In this document: positions 25,938 through 35,029 of the stretch, piece by piece
Layout: the number at the start of each line of letters is the position of its first letter
How positions within the stretch are numbered: the stretch's first letter is position 1
Assembly: GCF_000344685.1 (NCBI RefSeq)
Contig: NW_006920413.1
Coordinates: forward strand, 389,487 to 427,975
DNA from: Gloeophyllum trabeum ATCC 11539
Lineage: Eukaryota; Basidiomycota; Agaricomycetes; Gloeophyllales; Gloeophyllaceae
Length of the DNA: 38,489 nucleotides
Direction: 5' to 3'
Notes under the pieces: generated by a model
Seen by the model: only the letters and a program-made list of their open reading frames with translations
Told to the model about the DNA's origin: nothing
Database searches by the model: none
Position numbers and translations under genes: made by a program

Positions 25938-26477
25938 TTACAACTCGTCTTTGGGTGTCGTCGACTCAGTAGCCGGTGCAGAATGATCTGACCTGGCTAG
26001 ACAAGTATCGATGACCAGTGTGATATTCCCGCCGGCTGGGTCAACAGCGGCCTTGCTCTCGGGTAAAGAGTCGGAAAACATGGCCAGCGAACCCCAGTAA
26101 CTTCCATCCACGATATACTGCCACTGCTCGTTCCCTTCCGCCGGAGGTGCTTCTATTGATGCTGCAACAATGGCAAGGCGCTTCGACTCGATAGCTTGCA
26201 TGTACTGGCGAGCGACTTTCTGGAGCTTTTCTCGTTCATGTATGAAGTGCCGGGCATGGGCGCTCCACGACGCGAAGGTGTAGAGCAGGGTACATGGTGC
26301 AAGCTGGATCGCCTTCTGTAAACCGTCGGATCCGTGCTCGGAGAGACAAGTAATGAGTCCGTCCGACGTCGTACTGAGGTGAGCAAGGTGGTCGTGAGGA
26401 AGGCCGACGGCGCCGAGTACACTGCACGCCAGCCACGAACAAAGCCCCAACGTGAAGATGCGCTGCATATGGAACAT
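25938..26477 (-). CDS. small secretory-pathway orphan ending in KDEL
   Basis: Single-exon frame of 179 codons. Two close methionines (residues 1 and 4) precede a hydrophobic core FTLGLCSWLACSVLGAVG, a good signal peptide with likely cleavage near residues 23-25. The middle has a helical basic/acidic segment (HEREKLQKVARQYMQAIESK) and a glycine-tryptophan patch (QWQYIVDGSYWGSLAMF). The last residues are TTPKDEL, a perfect ER-retrieval signal. A signal peptide at one end and KDEL at the other make it a credible soluble ER-lumen protein. The mature part matches no family I recognise. NIT near the C-terminus is a possible N-glycosylation site. An unseen intron is possible but not required. Confidence 0.72.
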   Translation of the reverse strand: MFHMQRIFTLGLCSWLACSVLGAVGLPHDHLAHLSTTSDGLITCLSEHGSDGLQKAIQLAPCTLLYTFASWSAHARHFIHEREKLQKVARQYMQAIESKRLAIVAASIEAPPAEGNEQWQYIVDGSYWGSLAMFSDSLPESKAAVDPAGGNITLVIDTCLARSDHSAPATESTTPKDEL

Positions 26478-27440
26478 GGAACTGAACGGTGAATCGTCCT
26501 CTCGCAGTCAGTGAAGTGAATGTTCCTCTGGGTGCTCCAGTCACGATGGACACGAAGTCGTACACGTTACTCAAGGCAGTGTCAAACCGAACGTAAAATA
26601 TGGGAGTCGGCGCAGTCTCGGGATAACATCATTCAATAGAGGTGAAGGCCGTCCTTCAGTTTGACTAGTGCTTCTGAAGGTTCTGACTCTCCGAGTCTCA
26701 GGTACTGATCGAACCGTACGCGGTGTTACGATACACGATGTACTGCCTTGTCATCCTTCAAGGAGCTCTCTCTGAGTGGGACTTCACTCAGCTCTACCAC
26801 GCATAGGTCAAGCGACTGCAAGTTAGGTTGTGCGATGACAGTAAGCCATACTAGGTATTGGTACGTCTGCTCGGCTCGCCTGCGCCCGCAATCACAGTAC
26901 TGTATTCCGCATATCCAGTCTAGGGCCTTTCCACGACCTCGGGTAGGGCATGGAATGCATTCTGAGGTGACAGTCCTTCTCCCCGACACCTCGTGCACAT
27001 GCCGGCAACATCCTCGCAATTGACTCGACTGGCTCTCAAGGTTGCAGATGCCTATGACGTGAGAAGAGTAGGTCTAGCCAGCGTCTAGCAGCACTAGCAC
27101 TGCAGCCGCGGACTCAGCAATGCCGGTCAACTTTGTGATATTACCTTCGGTCATATCGTCGCGCCGACCTTTGCATGAGGATTGAATGGACTTCCATTCA
27201 TCACTGCGCGGAGCTAACACCACAATGTACTAGCAACATAGGTTAGTGAACAGTTTGTGGCAGTGGGACTCACCCCGTGCCAGGACGCGGCGACCATTCC
27301 AGATGCGCACAGGCATACAAGTCCTGGTATCTCTGTTGAAGCTTATTTCTTGTGCTACGTCGTGCTCATCGGTACTCGATCATCACCGACGATCCATTGC
27401 TGGTGTAGTTATGCGCTATTTGGCAGCCTTCCTCCGCCAG
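26478..27440. other. gene-poor stretch upstream of the lectin-like gene
   Basis: Nearly 1 kb, lying between two divergently transcribed genes, so it should contain both promoters. Open frames on both strands around 26726-27023 overlap each other and show no family motif. No repeat or RNA structure was noticed. Confidence 0.4.
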
Positions 27441-27454
27441 GTGTATAAGTAGCA
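27441..27454 (+). promoter_or_regulatory. TATA-containing core promoter of lectin-like gene copy 1
   Basis: GTGTATAAGTAGCA, about 155 bp before the ATG at 27599. The identical 14 bases occur at 37703-37716 on the minus strand, about 140 bp before the ATG of the paralog. The surrounding intergenic sequences look largely unrelated, so conservation suggests a functional TATA box and start region. Confidence 0.65.
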
Positions 27455-27598
27455 TGTCCAAAGATATGGTCTCTTCAGTGCAGAGGGAAAAACACTGGTG
27501 TGTACCATCGTGGTCCCTCATCTTCATCCTCAGACGCTGATATTCCTATTCTTACTTCCAGATCTACGCGATAACTGGCTCTTGTGCGACTTGACAAT

Positions 27599-30131
27599 AT
27601 GACTACCTATGCTAAAGACGGCGTCATCGACTATCCTATTGCTGACGGAATGTCCCTTGCGGGTGTATGGAACTACGTCGCCAATGCGAACGGCCCCAGC
27701 ATCACTGCTAAGCAGGGATATTTCTCGATAAGTCGGGGCGCAGTAGGCGCAAACAACCAGTGGACCAACTTCAGTATTGGTCATTCGGTGTCCATCGCAG
27801 GCGGCTGCGCCATCCAATTTGAGGTCAAGTACGACCAGATCTCCGTAAGTCCCTTCCTTATCTCATCCTCGATCGATGCTGATACCCTATTTGAAACAGC
27901 CAGCGACTGAGGTGAAGCTCACCTTGGCCAGCGGTGTCATCCTTCGTTACGATGGGTCCAACTTTAATTACTGCTGGTGGAATCAAAATGGCTTCCACCA
28001 AATTGGACGCTCTACAATCCGCATAGCCGATGGAGCCTATCACCAGGTCACTCTCTGTCTCTGGCCCGCTGGCATTGCTATCTTCGAAGATGGTAATTTC
28101 ATTGGCAAGTGGGACACGAGTGTTTCCGCAAGCGTTGCTCCACACTTCGACTGGCAGATCCTATCCAGCGGCTCGAGCCTGAGTGCTCAGCTCCGCAGCA
28201 TCCTTGTCATTCCTTCGACGTTCGCCCCCGGAGTAGGGACCCCTTGGGACGTTGCATTCTCCGACTCTTTCATCCCTCCCGCCGATATATGGCAGATTTC
28301 GAAGCAAAAGGGTGATCCGATTCCTATCTCCTTCTCCGCCGATGGTTTCATGCGCGCGGAGACGCGAAGCCTCAATAAATGGAACTCGTGGGTCTTTCCT
28401 CAGGTTACTGTTCCGATGACGGCGTTCGGCCTCGTCATGTATCGCTTCCGCGTCAATACATCTAACGGGAGTGAGACGAAGATAACGCTCATGGGCGATA
28501 ACATCCTGCGCATCACGAGCAATGGCAGTCACCTCGAGTGGGACAAATATACGGATCATTTCATCAAGCTCTCTGACAGCTCTATCAGAGTGGGAGGGGG
28601 TTGGACGGTAGTGACGCTGGTCTACTCGCAGACCTCGATCTCGCTTTTCGAGGATGGCGTGTATAAATACACGCGGACGTACAGTGATTCAGGCAAGCCT
28701 TGGGAGGCGCATTTCTGGGTGCAGCATCTCGACACTAGCACTGCGGTCTCCGTCGACCTCAGTAACGTCAGATGTGTCCCGCTCAAGAAGACCGCCGAGA
28801 TGCTTATTCGGGACTTGCAACCTACGTTGCTTGCGTACTATCCTCTCAAGACAGACGTCAATGAGGCCATTTGCACGATTCCGGCTCTGGACCTCGCCCC
28901 GTATGGTGGCTACAAACCCAAGTTCGTCCAGGGGAAATTTGGTAATGCAGCGGATTTCTCCGGCCAAGGTGGCGCACTGAAGATCCCCCTCTACCCGTAC
29001 GGGCGTTCCTTCCCGTCGTACACATTGTCGTTCTGGGTCAAGGTCGACTCGTTCCCTGCCCAGAAAGCCGGGCTTGTGGGGCCTCTCAGCGTTCGTTCTG
29101 ACGGCAAACTCGAGTTCACCTTCGTGTACTCTGAAATCTTGTCCTACAAAGACGCAGTATTCACCTCCCGTGCGTCCATCCCTCGTAACCAATGGGTATC
29201 CATCGTCGTCACATATGCTTATGAAGAATCGCGATTTGCCATCTTCCTCGATGGCGTCCTTGATTCCATCGTCTACACTACCAAAGACAATTCTAGCCAG
29301 GCCGCCGTCTTGCCAATGTATGGCTACGTCGGTGCATTGGCAGTCGGTGACCGTTTGAACGTCCTTGACGGACAAATCGGCGATGTCTTTTTCTTCCGAC
29401 AGCACGTCCATAACGTCATCGCCTTAGCGCTTGCCAACAAGTCGGTGACCAGTCAAGAGGAGCATGCAAGAGAGAAGAGGGCCCTTTTTATCCCACTCCT
29501 TTTGCCGGCATTCTTGGTCCTGGCGTACGGTGCTATAAGTACCGCCGTTCTCGCAACGACCCTCAAGGAGACGCAGCCCGGTACCCTCGATCTTGAGGAG
29601 GTTGTGAGTCGGATAGTACAGCAGGTGGGCAGCCCCGCAAGGCCGGGCGCTCAAGTGAAACGATCAGACATTGGTATCAGCGACGATTATCCCATCACAC
29701 TCGATATCGGAGGCGAGGGCCCACTTGAAGTCAGCGGGCTGGTCACCGGCTTCCCCGGGGCCATAAATATCAATGAAATGGATACCGTCTCGGTGGGCGC
29801 AGGGGGCAAGATCCCGTACTTGGTCAAGGTGGCTCGTTGGGCCACGAATCCCGGGTATCCCTTCGCAGACAACTTTGCTGACCAGATCGTCATGATGGGT
29901 TGCCCCCTGACTCCAAAGAACGCGGACGAGATGGTGAGAGTGATCAAGCCGACCGGGACTATCGATGTATGGATCAGCGACGACTTCGAGAGCACTTTGA
30001 ACGATATGGCCAGGCGTCTCAAGAGCTACGTGCGGACGCCCAAGGAGCTCGCCAGGTTTAGCCACAATGGTCACACCTGGTTTACTCGCCGGCAGATCGT
30101 GGCGAACAAGAACGGCCACGATGACTTGTAA
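27599..30131 (+). CDS. lectin-like beta-sandwich protein with C-terminal methyltransferase-like domain, copy 1 (intact)
   Basis: Exons 27599-27844 and 27900-30131 give 825 residues. Residues about 1-210 and 215-380 look like two related beta-sandwich modules; compare ITLVI-like pairs IAIFEDGNFIGKWDT and ISLFEDGVYKYTRTY. Residues about 392-590 form a LamG/concanavalin-like module (LLAYYPLK, FGNAADFSG, YTLSFWVKV, NQWVSIVVTYAY, IFLDGVLDSI). A hydrophobic segment lies at about 610-637. From about 670 a domain begins with LDIGGEGPLEV (684 on), continues FADNFADQIVMM (near 737) and VIKPTGTIDVW (763-773), the glycine-loop and late-strand pattern of Rossmann methyltransferases. It ends GHDDL. There is no signal peptide. 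The ATG is fixed by alignment to the paralog. Function is unknown. The lectin-plus-enzyme layout recalls bacterial polymorphic effectors, but that is inference. Confidence 0.85.
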
Positions 30132-30499
30132 TTTGACCCAGATTGCAGGTGCGTATGATGTGTACTAGCTATTCGAATGTACGATATTGCCGTTGGGGTG
30201 ACGAAGGTGGGCGATCAAGGTTTCAAATTCCAGAGTTGTATGTACAAGTAGTCCGTAATATCAATCGAGCTTGTGTAGAGCGTGTCCGACGGCTCTCACC
30301 CCATTTCATACAAGCGTCTCAATCATCAGTAACATGGTCCTCCCAGTCTACATGCTTCCTTGTACGTTGCCCGACCCACGTCGTCGGAATTGTGGCTTAT
30401 GGCAGTTTGTGGCTTGTGGCACAGCCACACACGATCGTGTCACTACCTCACAGCTGGCATCGAGTCTGTTAGTATCACCCTCATACTCATCCTGCCAGC
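30132..30499. other. intergenic between lectin-like copy 1 and the FKBP gene
   Basis: About 370 bp between two genes on the same strand. Nothing is recognised beyond expected 3' untranslated and promoter sequence. Confidence 0.4.
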
Positions 30500-31137
30500 A
30501 TGCGTCTTTTGAGCTTGTTCTCATTCTTTGTCTTCGGTCTCGTAGCATGGGCGGCTGAACCTCCCAAAGAGCTCAAGATTGAGACGACATATATGCCTGA
30601 GAGCTGCCCTGTCAAGGCAAGGAAGGGAGACAAGATCAAAGTGCACTACGTGAGTCCGAAAGATACGTGTTAAATGGGAAGGAATTAACTGAAGCGTATT
30701 TGCGCAGACTGGGACGCTGTTTTCTAATGGAAACAAGTTTGACTCAAGGTAAAGTCTGTCGTGCAGGTGAGAGAGAAGTCATTCTGAACTATGCATGAAG
30801 CTATGATCGTGGCCAACCTCTGCCCTTGACGCGTACGTCGCTCAGTTTGTCAGAACTTAGCTCGTGCTAACATTCGTGTAAACAGTTGGCGTTGGCCAGG
30901 TTATCAAGGGCTGGGACGAAGGCCTGGTCGGAATGTGCGAGGGTGAGAAGAGGACCCTCACGATCCCTTCGGACATGGCATACGGTGCGCAGAGATATGG
31001 TATATGGGACGAGGACTGACTTACATTCCACTACTGCAGGTTCTCGTGGATTTGGCAGCGTTATTCCAGCCAATTCCGCTCTCGTTTTCGAGACCGAGAT
31101 GGTTTCAATAGACTCTGTTGCCAAGGACGAGTTGTGA
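30500..31137 (+). CDS. FKBP2: ER-lumen FKBP-type peptidyl-prolyl isomerase, 5 exons
   Basis: Catalyses cis-trans isomerisation of prolyl bonds in folding secretory proteins. Exons 30500-30649, 30708-30748, 30801-30832, 30886-30984, 31040-31137 give 420 nt and 139 residues, a normal size. The signal peptide is [18 protein letters not shown]. The FKBP core reads [38 protein letters not shown] and TIPSDMAYG, then [20 protein letters not shown]. It ends AKDEL, an ER-retrieval signal. Signal peptide plus KDEL assigns it to the ER lumen rather than the cytosol. It converges on the NKAP gene, with 109 bp between stops. FPR2 is the yeast equivalent name. Confidence 0.95.
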
Positions 31138-31246
31138 TTCACCACCTTGTACTCATAATCACGCTTGACTCATACTACATGATGCTCTGCGGAATGTATC
31201 ATGCCGTGACAAGTGCAATTGAGATACAATACCATGTGAAGTCCGC

Positions 31247-32782
31247 TCAGGGCACCCCTGACTTCGTCTTGGAGCTTGAACTCTTCAGTCGATCCTCCAC
31301 AAGCTGGGAGAACTCCTCCCTCAGAATCGCCTCCCTCCTCTCCCTCTCCTCCTTCTGCAGCTTCAATATCCCCCTCTTCTCCTCCGCGCTGATGACCTGG
31401 TTCTCCTTCCTCATCCGCACCGCGTTCATGCGCTTATGCCTGCTCCCGCTCATCACGTACCCCACGCTCTCGAACTGCGCAATCTCGTCCGACGTCAACC
31501 CGATCTCACCACGCCGCGGGATGCGCACGTCCGTGCCGTCCTGCAAGAACGCAGCCATGGCGCTGCCCTCGCCGCGCAGCAGCGCGCCACCGTACTGCCG
31601 CTCGTCGACCTTGCGCGACCCACCGGGTCGTGGAGGCGGCTGGGGCCCGACTTCGACGTCGGAATCGTCGGAGTTATGTTGAGCGGCGGCCTTGCTGTTG
31701 GCTCCGCCCGAAGACTGTGCCTGTGCGCCGGTCCCTCCTCCATTGTTAGTCCCTGCCGCCGCGACGACGGGAGCAGCGGGCGGTGCCTCCACCCATTCGT
31801 CTTCCTCATCAGGTGTGAGTGGAGTCGTCGCCCGCTCAAGACTCCGAGCGCGGCTCTTGCTCTTGGACTTTGACTTAGTCCGGCTCCGATGCCTGTGCTC
31901 CTTCTCTTTACTCTTGCTCCTCCGCCTACTCCTCATATCCCCGTCGCTGTCTTCGTCGTCACTATATTTCCTGCTCCTTGACCGATGCTTCCTCCGCTCT
32001 CTGCTCTTTTCACGATCCCGTTCTTTGTCCTTCTTGGAGCGCTTGCGCTCCTTCTTATCGCGCCTCCGACGATCTTCGTCGTCTGAGGAGTCTTCATCTG
32101 GGTCGCTGTCGTAATGTCGACGCTTCTTGGACTTTTTGTGCGACTTGGAGTCGCGGGGTGGTGACCTGTGACAACAATGAGGCGGCGAGAGCTAGATATA
32201 GCAAAGACAACATACAGTTCTCTCGCGGGAGCTTTGGGGGATGGCGGCCATATATCTACAGTAGCACTCTCCCGCTGCTGTCGCCGACTGTGAACATTGT
32301 GAGTGATGCGTCCCATGCACTTGCAAGACCCGCACGTACCTCTCAAGGAAGTCAGAGCCACCGCCGCCGTACCCCCGCCCATTATCCCGACGACCTCCCC
32401 TGGGAGGATACATGGTCTCCTGCTGTCTGGCGGGCGCATCATCTGCAGGCCGCTTGTAATCGCCATACTCCGGACTCCTCCGCCCACCTTCTCTATCCCT
32501 CTCCCTACTCCTGGTTCTCCCTGGCGATCGTCGATCCCTATCTCTGCCGTACCTGTCTTCCCTGTCCCTGTCATCATCGCGTGTGTCTCTGTCTCTCCTC
32601 CCGTAGTCCCTGTCGCTTTCTCTCTCCCTGTCTCTCGCTTCATACCTGTCGCCCCGGTCCCTGCTGCGACTGCGACTTCGTGTCTTGGGAGAAGGCGAAC
32701 GGCCGCGGCGTTGCTGGTAGGAGTAGCTGTCCCTGGAGTCCTGGGGAACGAGTCCCATACGCGACGGGTGGACCGTCGCCAT
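31247..32782 (-). CDS. NKAP: NKAP-like SR-rich splicing-associated nuclear protein, 3 exons
   Basis: Nuclear protein of the NKAP family, which associates with the spliceosome and with transcriptional regulators in animals. Exons 32782-32340, 32287-32216, 32165-31247 give 477 residues. The N-terminal half is an RS/RD/RE low-complexity domain. The short middle exon gives [19 protein letters not shown] and then APAREL-SPPRD, a family hallmark. After a lysine/arginine/serine stretch and an acidic patch ([11 protein letters not shown]), the conserved C-terminal domain reads [60 protein letters not shown] and [10 protein letters not shown], finishing in a coiled coil. Large open frames on the plus strand here are shadows of the repetitive RS coding sequence. 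Confidence 0.93.
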
Positions 32783-33378
32783 CGTGTGCGCAGGAGTCGA
32801 GAGTACAAGTGGTTCAGTAGCGCTGAGCTGGGCGAGTCGAGCATAGGGAGCCGATCATGGGAACGTCTGACCTAAGCACATAGCACGTGATGCTCCAATA
32901 ATACCTTGCGCGTCGCAGCCTCAGGTCAGTTGCCACAACCCCCTTGGGCACTGTCAAGACTGAGTTCGGGATCGTATTCAACTAAAATGCCTGAAATATA
33001 CATGCATGGGATTGTGCAGCGCCTTGCATTGCATACATTACAATCGAGGAAGCGAGGAAGTTTCCCGTAAATTCCCTGGTAGCCAGGTTACAGCTCCCTG
33101 GTAGGGACCATCGAAGAGGGGAACCGATCATGTAGTTATCATTTGTATGCTACAAGATTCTCAACTAGTCTTCAGCAAACACGCTGCAAGCACAGTAACG
33201 TACACACTACAATACAGATTGTCATGAGATGGGCGTAAGTGAGATGCAACTAGGGTATGAGGTTGAAATGAGGAGACATACTACATGGAAAATAACCGGG
33301 ACATAAAATCCAAGATCAATAAGTTACTGGAACCTCGAACCGCGCAGACGGATATGTCCAACTTGGTACAGACCGACC
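32783..33378. other. intergenic, NKAP promoter and kinase 3' region
   Basis: About 600 bp between two minus-strand genes. I see only expected promoter and 3' untranslated sequence. The short plus-strand frame at 33285-33623 overlaps the kinase exon and is a shadow. Confidence 0.4.
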
Positions 33379-34596
33379 TCAACCCACTCGCTCCTTTTTC
33401 AAGAGATCTTCCTTCAATAGCCTCCGTCTCCGATCGAATCTCTTCAGATACTCCGTCGCCCTGGCCCCAAAAAGTTCCAGCCCGTCCAAAAACCCCTTCG
33501 GGAGCTGATCCTTCCTCTGCTCCCATGGCTTCACGTCCACAAGCGCGCACCTGTCCAAACAAACTAGAACCATCCCGAAGCTGTACGCATCGGCCAGCCG
33601 TGCGTCCTGGCACTCGCCTCTGAGGATCTCCGGCGCTGCGAACGGCCGTGTCCCGGGGTGTATCTGCTCCACCTTTCGCGTGAGCTTAGGGAGGACGTAC
33701 GAATGGTTGTTAGAGGGCGTGCGTGCTAGAAACGCAAATGGGTCGAGGGGCTCGTCGGGCGAGACGTACTCCGACTCGCAGGAGACCGAGCGTCCAAAAT
33801 CCAATAGTTTGATGGTGTCTGAGGAGTACGTCACTTCAATGTTGAGTAGTGAAAGATCGCCGTGGCTGAGCCCGAACGAGTGCAGGTGACATAGCCCGTC
33901 CAGCAGCTGGTCGTGGTAGTCGATCTTCTTCTCCGCTGTGAGCTCCGGCTGCGCGCGCACCACATCGTACAGCGTGCGCCCGTCGATGTACTCGAGCACC
34001 ATGCCGACGTTTTCAAGGCACCCAAGGAAGGCGGCAATGTTCCTGTGGCGCGTGACGGTCGTGTACACCCTAAGCTCCGCGAGGAACTGCGTGGTGACGT
34101 CGGACGCGTTAGACTGCATCTCGCCGTTGATCTCGAGCTGGACGACGTCGGGCTTCTTGACGACGCATTTGAACAGCTCTGAGGCAGAACCGTTGGCGAA
34201 GGGCATGAGACCGACCAGTGGGTTCGACGGGGCGCTGTAGGATGATGGCGTGGGGAAGTTGAAGATTGCAGTGGGATGCCGGGGAGGATTAAAGACTTGC
34301 ACGGCCTGTGGATCTGGGTGCTCATCAGCGTATGCTTGCTGGTGCGTCGAGTAGTGGCTGTCCTGCCGGTGCCCATGGTGCAGATGATGGAGGTGATCGT
34401 GCGCGACCGCCGTTTCTTCAGAGGACGAGAAGGAGTTAGACGAGCCACTTGGGTTCTGCTCTTCATCATCCAACTCCACTGCGCAGGGTATTCAGTGATG
34501 CAAGTGCCAGTTTTCAGACCGTAGATGAGACTCACCCATCCACCAGTTCTTTTTCGAAGTAAGCGTCACGCGTTTGATATGCTTTGTCGACGCCAT
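33379..34596 (-). CDS. divergent protein kinase-fold protein, 2 exons
   Basis: Exons 34596-34536 and 34478-33379 give 386 residues. The start MASTKHIKRVTLTSKKNWWM joins VELDDEEQN across an intron. A His-rich, low-complexity region (HDHLHHLHHGHRQ) precedes a kinase-like domain from about residue 125: FLAELRVYTTVTRHRNIAAF (helix C region), MVLEYIDGRTLYDVV (hinge), LSHGDLSLLNIEV (catalytic loop), LLDFGRS (metal-binding DFG), RPFAAPEILRGE (APE) and DAYSFGMVLVCLDRC. The catalytic-loop arginine is glycine (HGD instead of HRD), and no glycine-rich nucleotide loop is visible. Catalytic Asp, Asn and DFG Asp remain, so activity is possible but atypical. A GTG at 34479 opens the second exon frame, but the spliced upstream ATG is the better start. 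Confidence 0.8.
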
Positions 34597-35029
34597 GGGG
34601 CGATAATAAGCTCCTCGACGTGGTAGACGCCTTAGTCGACCGTCAACTCGCGACAAGACACGCCGACAACGTGCAGTCGGTGGAAGAAGTAGAAGAGCCC
34701 GAAGGCCAACCTGCGCATGTACAAACCCCGCACTGAAGGCCATGCCAAAATTGGTTAGGGTTTGTTTGATGCAATCTAGATCACCCTTCGACGAACGTGC
34801 AGATAGAAATTTCGGATGAAGGCAACAGCTAGCAGACACATCTGTGGCATAGGGAGACTAGTATACGTAGTATGACTACAAAACAATACGAGAACGACGG
34901 AGATATTCAAGCACCAATAATTTCCATGGATCGGCGTCAAGACTACAACCTACGACAAATACAAGTAAGTGGCATCCATCGACAAGAAGTAGCTTACAGT
35001 TGGCCACAAAACCTGCAATCTGACCTCAA
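34597..35029. other. intergenic, kinase promoter and 3' side of lectin-like copy 2
   Basis: About 430 bp. Frames on either strand are unrecognised. It should hold the kinase promoter and the 3' end of the pseudogene. Confidence 0.4.

Noticed and set aside
28161..30119. Minus-strand frames of 110-240 codons under lectin-like copy 1
   Set aside because: Antisense of a conserved coding exon; their products show no motifs and the paralog breaks them differently.
31436..32875. Large plus-strand frames (up to 280 codons)
   Set aside because: Shadows of the arginine/serine-rich NKAP coding sequence on the minus strand, whose periodic codons keep opposite frames open.
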